Source: Syntrophobacterales bacterium (GTDB taxonomy: Bacteria > Desulfobacterota > Syntrophobacteria > BM002). Taken from it: a stretch of DNA of 12,672 nucleotides. Below are positions 7,025 to 12,672 of this stretch, in pieces (positions within the stretch are counted from its first letter, which is position 1; each line of letters opens with the position of its first letter). The stretch covers positions 1 through 12,672 of the forward strand of contig JAUVTM010000035.1 in the NCBI GenBank assembly GCA_030601545.1, written 5' to 3'. Under the pieces are notes generated by a model, which was given only the letters and a program-made list of their open reading frames with translations, did not search any database and was not told where the DNA came from. A program made the position numbers and the translations under genes.

Positions 7025-7161
7025 CGTCATTCCGGAATCCGCCGCAGGCAGATATCCGTGGTTCGACAGGCTCACCACCCTGAGCGAAGTCGAAGGGGAA
7101 TCCAGAGAAAACTACTGATCACTGGATACCGGATCACGGTTCCACCGTGTCCGGTATGACG
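7025..7161. repeat. palindromic repeat, copy A (contains a nested hairpin)
   Basis: The element begins CGTCATTCCGG and ends CCGGTATGACG, an inverted pair with one mismatch. Its left 24 bp are identical to copy B, and CTGGATACCGGATC (7122-7135) is also shared. Between these is a separate palindrome at 7062-7094, with TTCGAC and CTCA pairing to TGAG and GTCGAA, which copy B lacks. CACGG and CCGTG near 7135-7149 form another stem. This is a dispersed-repeat type commonly found between genes. No transposase is present. Confidence 0.7.
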
Positions 7162-7255
7162 ATTGTCGCCGCTTTAGGAATTTATTGTGAAACGGAAATC
7201 CCTCGGTTCTTTTGGTAAAATCCTATGGCGTCCAATACCTATACATCCTTTGATC

Positions 7256-7270
7256 GCAAGCACAGCTTGC
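7256..7270. repeat. hairpin GCAAGC-ACA-GCTTGC downstream of cbiA
   Basis: A perfect 6-bp stem with a 3-nt loop lies 26 bp beyond the cbiA stop codon. It is followed by TCCTACAGGG on the plus strand. It lacks a T run in the cbiA direction, so it is more likely a REP-like repeat or 3' stability hairpin than a terminator. The remainder of the cbiC-cbiA gap shows no gene. Confidence 0.45.
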
Positions 7271-7295
7271 TCCTACAGGGAACTGCTCTTTGCAA

Positions 7296-8702
7296 CTAGC
7301 TCTTGCCCTGATACTCCCTGCATCGGTCAACAAAATTGGCGGCCATCTCCGGATTACTGCCGAAGTGCAGATGAATGTAGCCCGCCAGGGTATTGTTGAG
7401 CATGAAACCATCTGTCCCTACTTCGATGCCTTTACGACTGCTCAACCGGAAAAGGTCAGGAACTTCCCCGGGATCTCCGATTAATTCAGAATAATGAAAC
7501 TCGTGGCCACGAGCCTTCAGTCCCTTTGGCCCCAACAAACTATTTTCTTTGAGAACTACCTCGCGGTAGCCAAGGGCCTTTCGGTGAGGGAGCATCCTTG
7601 TACTGAAAGGGTAAAGCTCCACCATGGGGTAGTTACTCCCCTCCACCTCAATGGAACGGGTGAGGTACATGAAACCGCCGCATTCGGCGAATATGGGCAT
7701 CCCCCTGTGAGCTGCCGCCAGAATTTCTCTTCTTAAGCTTTCATTCTCTGCTAGCTGCCTAGCATAGAGTTCCGGGTAACCTCCGCCCAGATAAAGGCCC
7801 GACACATTTGCAGGAAGATTCGAATCCCGAACCGGAGAAAAAAAACAGAGTTCAGCACCAAAGTGAGTAAGCAGGTCCAGGTTGTCCTGGTAGTAGAAGC
7901 AGAAGGCTTCGTCCCGTGCCACTCCGAGTCGTATCCTGGCTTGGCGAGCCGTCGGCGCAGGCAGAATCTCATCACTCACTGCGGTGGCCTGCATCTCCAA
8001 AAGCTTACTCACATCAAGGTGTTCTTCCACGAGCACGGCCAGCGTGTTGAAAAGATCAGCAGGATAAGGCTCTTCATCGGAGGTAACCAACCCCAGATGC
8101 CGTTCAGGAATCGTCACCTCCTCGGAGCGAGGTAGCCCTCCCAAAAAAGAAACATCAGGAACTGATTCCATAGCCTCGGACAGAAACTGAGCATGGCTGT
8201 CACTTCCTACCTTGTTGGCGATCACCGCTCCCAACTGCAGGTCCCGCTCGTACGTTTTAAAGCCATGGACCAGAGCGGCAATACTCCGTGCCATACTGCT
8301 GGCATCCACAACTAAAATTACCGGAGCGTTCAGCCACTTGGCCATCTGGGCGGTGGATCCAGCTTCGGACCGTCCATCATAGCCATCGAAAAGGCCCATT
8401 ACCCCTTCCACTATACCGAAGTCCTTACCTTGCATGGACCGGTAAAACGTTGACCGATTATACTTTTTTGAAAGCATCCAGCCATCTAGGTTGCGGCTTG
8501 GCGCTCCAAGCAATCTGGTATGGTGTCCCGGGTCAATGAAATCAGGACCCACCTTGAAGCTTTGCACCGTTAGTCCTCTTTTCTGAAACGCCGCCATTAA
8601 ACCCAGGGAAATCGTGGTCTTGCCCACTCCGGAATGGGTTCCCGCGATCACCATACATCTTAGTCCGGTTTGTATCTGCTGTTGTTGGTTAGCCTTATCC
8701 AT
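7296..8702 (-). CDS. cbiA: CbiA, cobyrinate a,c-diamide synthase
   Basis: CbiA uses ATP and glutamine to amidate the a and c acetate side chains of cobyrinate. The N-terminal synthetase half has the P-loop GTHSGVGKTT (21-30), KVGPDFIDPGHH (50-61) and VEGVMGLFDG (98-107). The C-terminal half is a class I (triad-type) glutaminase domain with YLGGGYPELYA, the nucleophile C341 in FAECGGFMYL, GHEFHYSE and HLHFGSNP. The 468-residue length is normal. CbiA is preferred over the close relative CobB of the aerobic pathway because the neighbours are anaerobic-type. The ATG has no obvious ribosome site, and its presumed leader contains repeat copy B. It is the first corrin gene in the transcription direction and is bracketed by two copies of one repeat. 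Confidence 0.94.
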   Translation of the reverse strand: MDKANQQQQIQTGLRCMVIAGTHSGVGKTTISLGLMAAFQKRGLTVQSFKVGPDFIDPGHHTRLLGAPSRNLDGWMLSKKYNRSTFYRSMQGKDFGIVEGVMGLFDGYDGRSEAGSTAQMAKWLNAPVILVVDASSMARSIAALVHGFKTYERDLQLGAVIANKVGSDSHAQFLSEAMESVPDVSFLGGLPRSEEVTIPERHLGLVTSDEEPYPADLFNTLAVLVEEHLDVSKLLEMQATAVSDEILPAPTARQARIRLGVARDEAFCFYYQDNLDLLTHFGAELCFFSPVRDSNLPANVSGLYLGGGYPELYARQLAENESLRREILAAAHRGMPIFAECGGFMYLTRSIEVEGSNYPMVELYPFSTRMLPHRKALGYREVVLKENSLLGPKGLKARGHEFHYSELIGDPGEVPDLFRLSSRKGIEVGTDGFMLNNTLAGYIHLHFGSNPEMAANFVDRCREYQGKS

Positions 8703-8778
8703 GACAGTTCTGTTGCGCTGGCTTCAAATCAATTACCGGGATGTTGAAGACCCTACTATTTGGTGAAATCACCTGTTC

Positions 8779-8880
8779 CGTCATTCCGGAATCCGCCGCA
8801 GGTGGATATCCGGAATCCAGATGCAACGCTGTTATCCTGGATACCGGATCTCGTCCGCGGCGGACTCGTCCGGCATGACG
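8779..8880. repeat. palindromic repeat, copy B
   Basis: This 102-bp element has ends CGTCATTCCGG and CCGGCATGACG. It is in the same orientation as copy A, with the first 24 bp identical and CTGGATACCGGATC shared (8837-8850). Its distinct inner stem is GTCCG-CGG-CGGAC at 8853-8865. It lies in the region that would be the cbiA leader RNA. Confidence 0.7.
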
Positions 8881-8946
8881 ATTATTGTCTTTTCTAAACT
8901 TGTTGAACATTATCGTTATACATATTTAGTGTCCCGGAATGGGTAC

Positions 8947-8975
8947 AATGTATTTAGTTAACCAGGTTAAATCAA
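8947..8975 (-). promoter_or_regulatory. candidate sigma-70 promoter for cbiA with overlapping dyad
   Basis: On the minus strand, TTGATT (8975-8970) and TACATT (8952-8947) are separated by 17 bp and each matches four of six consensus bases. The spacer is almost filled by the dyad TTAACCAGGTTAA (8958-8970), a plausible operator. Transcription would start near 8940, leaving a leader of about 240 nt that includes repeat copy B. No B12-box-like sequence was seen in this leader. The promoter match is modest. Confidence 0.3.
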
Positions 8976-9112
8976 GTTTTACTTGTTCATTTCCCACTGA
9001 ACTCTAGGCGCCATGCTCTTTGCTCTATGCGCTTTCCTAAGGTTGCAACCTTACAGAAGTTCTGCTAAAAAGGACTTGACAGGCAGACAGAGAAGCAGTT
9101 CACCTATTTTGG

Positions 9113-10126
9113 ATGGCTAAACGCATGTCGAATAATTTCAGCTTTTTTGGGCCACGCCATCTCACCGTACTGCTGATATTGTTGGTTGCCACTTTTTCGG
9201 TAGCCGCCTCTGACCCTGTCACCTCTGTCAAAGTACGGCCAGGTGACAGTATAAGCTACCTGGCGTTCAAGCACCTCCATACTTACAACCAAGAAATACT
9301 TAGCCAGATCAAGAGTCTCAATCCTCACATTAAGGATCTGAATCTCATCCAGGTCGACCAGACTGTATATCTTCCCAAACGCAAACCTTCTCCAGTAACA
9401 GCTAAACGGGGTGAACCGGCTCCTTCCGCACCGCTCCCCGAGACCAAGAAAATGGCTGCGGCCGCCTCTCGAGCAGTGGCAACACTGGTTGAAGGTGAGG
9501 TGCAAATGATGGTTGCTGGAACCAATGGTTGGCAGAGGCTCCAGGTCAACAACATCCTCAAGGCCGGGGACAAAGTGCAGGTTCTCGAACAGGGACGCTT
9601 GGAATTAGTTCTAGACAATCGCAGCGTCCTCAGGTTGGCTGCCAATACCACCCTGGAGTTGAAAGAGGTGGAACGCAGACGCCAGAAGGAAAAGTACCGG
9701 TTCGCCCTATCGATCGGCAAGATGTGGACAAGGGTTACGCGGCTGTTGGGATTTGGTTCCAGCTATCAGGTGGAAACACCCACTGCTATAACCGCTGTCC
9801 AAGGCACAGTGTTCGATCTTCAAGTTGGTCCCAGCCAGCAGACGCGGGTTCGCGTTCATTCTGGAAATGTTCAGGTTTACAATCCGTTCGCCGGCGATCT
9901 CGCCCCTGGACAGAAAGTTCCGGCGTTAAGAGAGCCAACTCGCGTACCTGGTCCAACCAGAATATCCCGTCAAGAGTGGGAGCAGTTGCTCCTCGGACAA
10001 TACCAACAGGTAACACTCGGCCGGGAAGGAAGAAGCGCGATCTCCGCTTTTGATCTTGCTGCAGCGAGGAGAGAGGCGTGGGTTCGCTGGAATGAAGCGC
10101 GCGACCGAGACCTCTACGGCGAATAA
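9113..10126 (+). CDS. exported LysM-FecR domain protein
   Basis: This 337-residue protein has a hydrophobic N-terminal stretch (residues 16-30, cleavage plausible near 33), so it is probably exported to the periplasm or cell surface. A LysM-like domain at about 38-88 (VKVRPGDSISYLAFKHL, then VDQTVYLP) may bind peptidoglycan. A Pro/Ala linker follows at 89-118. A FecR-type beta domain occupies about 120-257, with ATLVEGEV, LKAGDKVQVLEQGRLELVL, and TPTAITAVQGTVFDLQV leading to RVRVHSGNVQVY. The last 80 residues are charged and unassigned. The ATG at 9113 and the in-frame ATG at 9125 both lack a good ribosome site, so the start is uncertain by four codons. Its stop overlaps the CHASE2 kinase start (TAATG), implying coupled translation and a shared function. 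FecR here is a domain name and does not imply iron uptake. Confidence 0.88.
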   Translation: MAKRMSNNFSFFGPRHLTVLLILLVATFSVAASDPVTSVKVRPGDSISYLAFKHLHTYNQEILSQIKSLNPHIKDLNLIQVDQTVYLPKRKPSPVTAKRGEPAPSAPLPETKKMAAAASRAVATLVEGEVQMMVAGTNGWQRLQVNNILKAGDKVQVLEQGRLELVLDNRSVLRLAANTTLELKEVERRRQKEKYRFALSIGKMWTRVTRLLGFGSSYQVETPTAITAVQGTVFDLQVGPSQQTRVRVHSGNVQVYNPFAGDLAPGQKVPALREPTRVPGPTRISRQEWEQLLLGQYQQVTLGREGRSAISAFDLAAARREAWVRWNEARDRDLYGE

Positions 10127-12348
10127 TGGGTTATCGAAAAGCTCTCATCATTACTGTTGCGTTCTTCTTGGTTTTCGCCTCTGTTCACGTCGCTTCATTC
10201 GGTCCACTTGAAAATACCCACCTTAAAATCCGTGATTTCTTTTTTCGATTGCGTGGTCCTGTGCCCCCCAATCCCCACATCGCCATCATCGCCATCGATG
10301 ATCAAAGTATTAGCCATTACGGCCGCTGGCCCTGGCCTCGAGCACGGATTGCCGCCCTCGTTCACAGGCTCAAAGAGGCTGGAGCGCGCACCATTGGCAT
10401 AGATATTTCCTTTCTGCCCAGCAAGACGCAAGCCCAACCGATTCCTCCCGAGGCGGAATTCGCTCCCCTCTTACGCTGGCTAGATCTAGATCCCACCACT
10501 GAACTTTCCTACTCAAACGATCTACTCTTTGCCATGGCCATGAAGAAGGCGGGCAATACGGTCCTCCCCTTTTATTTCGAGTTCAAGGGCGACACCGCTG
10601 GAGCACCCCCTGAAAAGCCGGCGATCTTGGCTCATTCTGCCTATCTTCTTTTTGATGATGTTAATAGACTCCCTTCCCTGCCTTTGCTTCGCGGCAGCAG
10701 TGTATTCCCGCCGACCCGAGTTCTGGGTGAGGCTGCAGCCGCTCTAGGATGCGTCAACGCCTATTTAGACAGGGACGGTGTCTTACGAAGCGACCCAAGT
10801 ATTGTGGCTTACGAGGAGCAATATTTCCCTTCTCTGGGAATTCAACTCAGTCGGTTGTATCTAGGTCTCAGTTGGGCTGAGATCAAAGTAAACAGCGGCG
10901 AGAGCATCTTGATTGGCGAGCGCTTAGTTCCCACTGACGATCATGGTCTTGTTGGCCTCAACTATTACGGCGGCCGGGAGAGTTTTCCGTACATCTCTTA
11001 CAAAAAGGTCATGGAGGCCCACTTAGAACCCAATATGCTCAAAGACAAAGTCGTGCTCGTGGGAGTAGCTGCCGCCGGACTCCATGATTTGTGGCTTACT
11101 CCCTTCGGGCCTGGATATCCTGGGGTGGAAAAACACGCCACTATCGTCGCCAATATCCTGGACGAGCGTTTCATCCTCCGGTCAGAACTCAGCGGTGTCG
11201 CCGAGATCCTATTCATGCTCCTGAGTGCTCTAACACTTGGAATAATAGCCGGGGGTCGCCGATCATTGATGCTCTGGATTTTTTGTGGCCTTCTCTTTGG
11301 ATTGGCTATTGCAGGGTCTTACTGGGGTTTCACCGCTCACAATCTCTGGCTCAAGCCGCTTTTCCCTGCTCTTCTTATACTTTTCCTGGCACCGGCGCTT
11401 CAGGTTTTCAGTTTGCGCGCAGCCGCGATTGCGGTCGACAGAATCGAGGAAACACACCTCGCGGCTGTTGAGACCGTTGCTCCCGAGACTTCCGATCTTG
11501 TGGTTGGAGGGGAAGTTACGACTGTGGGTCGCTATCAGATTGAAGGCGAGCTGGGTCAAGGCGCCATGGGTGTTGTCTACAAGGCTGTGGATCCTACCAT
11601 CGGCAGGCCGGTGGCTATCAAGACAATTCGTTTGGACCATAGCCTCGGCTCAAAGCAACTCTCAAATTTGAAAGAGCGGTCGCTGAGGGAGGCCCAGGTA
11701 GCTGGGCAACTCTCACACCCCAATATTGTCACCATCTATGATGTGGTGGAAACAGGTGGCAATCTTTTCATCGCCATGGAACTTATCGATGGTCAAGAGC
11801 TCAGCCGATTTTGTACCAAAGACACTCTTCTCAAACCTCGACAAGCCACCACGATCATTGCCTACATCTGCAATGCCCTTGATTACGCTCATAAGCAGTC
11901 CGTTGTCCACCGGGACATAAAGCCCGGTAATGTCATGCTGCTCCAAGACGGTAAGCCCAAGATCATGGATTTTGGGATTACCAAGATGATCTCATCGGAC
12001 GCTACCCAGACCGCAGCCATGTTGGGCACCCCCAGTTACATGTCTCCAGAGCAAATTGATCTTGAGAAGGTGGACGGGCGCTCGGACTTGTTTTCAGTAG
12101 GGGCCATGTTCTACGAAATGCTCTGCGGACAACGGCCCTTCACCGGCCCTAATATCACTGCCATCCTCAGAAAGATAGCCACCGAGGATCCCATCCCATT
12201 AGAACAAGTCAACCGCAGAATCCATCCAACGCTGGCCGCAGTTGTCATGAGACTCCTGGCCAAAAATCCTGAGGACCGCTACCAGAGTGGTGCCGAGGTG
12301 GTGGCAGACCTCAAGCGTCTCCTTGCAGATCCTTCTCTCTGGGAATAA
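10126..12348 (+). CDS. CHASE2-domain membrane Ser/Thr protein kinase
   Basis: This 740-residue sensor kinase has an N-terminal membrane segment (about 6-25). An extracytoplasmic CHASE2 domain follows (about 30-345, with HIAIIAIDDQSISHYGRWPW, GARTIGIDISF and KDKVVLVGVAAAGLHDLW). Three closely spaced membrane helices lie at about 356-376, 380-400 and 409-430. The C-terminal eukaryotic-like kinase domain spans about 470-735 and has all key residues: GQGAMGVV loop (477-484), K499 in VAIK, E522 in helix C, HRDIKPGN (595-602), DFG (615-617) and GTPSYMSPEQ with E642. The activation loop has several Thr/Ser residues (ATQTAAMLGT) that could be autophosphorylated. It has no PASTA repeats, so sensing is assigned to CHASE2. 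The start overlaps the preceding stop by one base and has no ribosome site of its own. It probably phosphorylates unknown cytoplasmic targets. Confidence 0.95.
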   Translation: MGYRKALIITVAFFLVFASVHVASFGPLENTHLKIRDFFFRLRGPVPPNPHIAIIAIDDQSISHYGRWPWPRARIAALVHRLKEAGARTIGIDISFLPSKTQAQPIPPEAEFAPLLRWLDLDPTTELSYSNDLLFAMAMKKAGNTVLPFYFEFKGDTAGAPPEKPAILAHSAYLLFDDVNRLPSLPLLRGSSVFPPTRVLGEAAAALGCVNAYLDRDGVLRSDPSIVAYEEQYFPSLGIQLSRLYLGLSWAEIKVNSGESILIGERLVPTDDHGLVGLNYYGGRESFPYISYKKVMEAHLEPNMLKDKVVLVGVAAAGLHDLWLTPFGPGYPGVEKHATIVANILDERFILRSELSGVAEILFMLLSALTLGIIAGGRRSLMLWIFCGLLFGLAIAGSYWGFTAHNLWLKPLFPALLILFLAPALQVFSLRAAAIAVDRIEETHLAAVETVAPETSDLVVGGEVTTVGRYQIEGELGQGAMGVVYKAVDPTIGRPVAIKTIRLDHSLGSKQLSNLKERSLREAQVAGQLSHPNIVTIYDVVETGGNLFIAMELIDGQELSRFCTKDTLLKPRQATTIIAYICNALDYAHKQSVVHRDIKPGNVMLLQDGKPKIMDFGITKMISSDATQTAAMLGTPSYMSPEQIDLEKVDGRSDLFSVGAMFYEMLCGQRPFTGPNITAILRKIATEDPIPLEQVNRRIHPTLAAVVMRLLAKNPEDRYQSGAEVVADLKRLLADPSLWE

Positions 12349-12519
12349 GAGTCCGGGGGCAGAGGGATTGCGGATTTCGGATTTTGAAATTCGAATTTCG
12401 AAATTTCAACCCTATGCTCTTTGCCTACTGGATTCTGAATCCTGACTCCTGACTCCTTGAAGTTTGGTGTTTGTATGTTGCTGACTGTGTGGTGACTCGT
12501 GTGACATGTCCGGTGTGGG
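12349..12519. other. intergenic repeat-like stretch
   Basis: This 171-bp gap lies between convergent genes. It holds degenerate CGGATTT units (12371-12386), a perfect 14-bp palindrome GAAATTCGAATTTC (12386-12399) and a CTGACTC tandem (12441-12453). ATGCTCTTTGC (12414-12424) also occurs at 9013-9023. No terminator with a T run was seen. Confidence 0.5.
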
Positions 12520-12672
12520 CTAGTTCGATGACAGGTGCTCGCCACCTTTTTTGATGAGGATATTGTAAGCCTTCAACCGCCATTGGGGGGGCAGGTTGCG
12601 AATGTCGCTGAGTAACTGAACAATTCCCTCGCCTTCCACAAATTCATCATCATAAAGCTTGCTCAAGGCATA
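12520..12672 (-). CDS. C-terminal fragment of an unrecognised protein
   Basis: An open frame enters from the right edge and ends at a TAG (complement 12520-12522), giving 50 residues. The peptide runs from ALSKLYDDEFVEGEGIVQLL through DIRNLPPQWRLKAYNILIKK to GGEHLSSN at its C-terminus. It reads as soluble, mostly helical protein with normal amino-acid balance and no low complexity, unlike the adjacent intergenic DNA. I do not recognise the family. It is convergent with the CHASE2 kinase gene. The start and most of the gene lie outside the window. Confidence 0.6.
   Translation of the reverse strand, partial: YALSKLYDDEFVEGEGIVQLLSDIRNLPPQWRLKAYNILIKKGGEHLSSN

Noticed and set aside
7025..7161. 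Copy A as an insertion sequence
   Set aside because: It is only 137 bp with no transposase. A non-autonomous palindromic repeat fits better.
9076..9081. TTGACA as a -35 box for the LysM-FecR gene
   Set aside because: No -10-like hexamer lies 16-18 bp downstream. The nearest AT-rich hexamer, at 9105, is 23 bp away and almost on the ATG.
9529..10053. 174-aa plus-strand frame within the LysM-FecR gene
   Set aside because: It is an out-of-frame shadow. The overlapping frame has a signal peptide and recognisable domains.
1..12672. tRNA, rRNA or CRISPR array
   Set aside because: No cloverleaf-like sequence, rRNA motif or regularly spaced long direct repeat was seen. The tandem units present are 7-9 bp and degenerate.

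Overview
The window looks like chromosomal DNA of a strict anaerobe with moderate GC, most likely a deltaproteobacterium (Desulfobacterota or Syntrophobacteria type). That is inferred from three things: anaerobic-type (cobalt-early) corrin genes with CbiE-CbiT and CbiF-CbiG fusions, a near-perfect sigma-54 promoter in front of a small Cys-rich protein, and intergenic gaps filled with short palindromic repeats. No rRNA or other marker is present, so the taxonomy is a guess.

Layout. (1) Positions 1-447 hold no convincing gene. They carry four copies of the 8-mer CTCTTGAC arranged as two perfect inverted repeats, then a sigma-54 promoter at 343-358. (2) 448-684 (+) is a small protein with eight cysteines. 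(3) 715-8702 (-) is a cobalamin (corrin ring) cluster, read in the order cbiA, cbiC, cbiD, cbiET, cbiFG, cbiH. (4) 8703-9112 is a divergent intergenic region with a repeat and a possible cbiA promoter overlapped by a dyad. (5) 9113-12348 (+) is a coupled two-gene unit: an exported LysM-FecR protein and a membrane CHASE2 Ser/Thr protein kinase joined by a TAATG stop/start overlap. (6) 12349-12519 is repeat-like intergenic DNA. (7) 12520-12672 (-) is the C-terminal end of an unrecognised gene that runs off the window.

The six corrin genes encode eight activities: C17, C11, C5 and C15 methylation, C15 decarboxylation, delta-lactone opening, methyl migration and a,c-amidation. They would carry cobalt-factor III through to cob(II)yrinic acid a,c-diamide, except that the reductase CbiJ is not in the window. 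Cobalt insertion, the C20 methylase CbiL and the later amidation and nucleotide-loop steps are also absent. The genes are not tightly packed. Four gaps of roughly 150-390 bp separate them, three of these contain repeat elements of different kinds, and only cbiG-cbiH overlap, by 109 nt out of frame. No cobalamin riboswitch (B12 box) was recognised.

The points that most merit a second look are the sigma-54/CTCTTGAC control region with its small Cys-rich product, the LysM-FecR plus CHASE2-kinase pair as a possible envelope-sensing system, the double-coded cbiG/cbiH junction, and the two same-orientation repeat copies bracketing cbiA.
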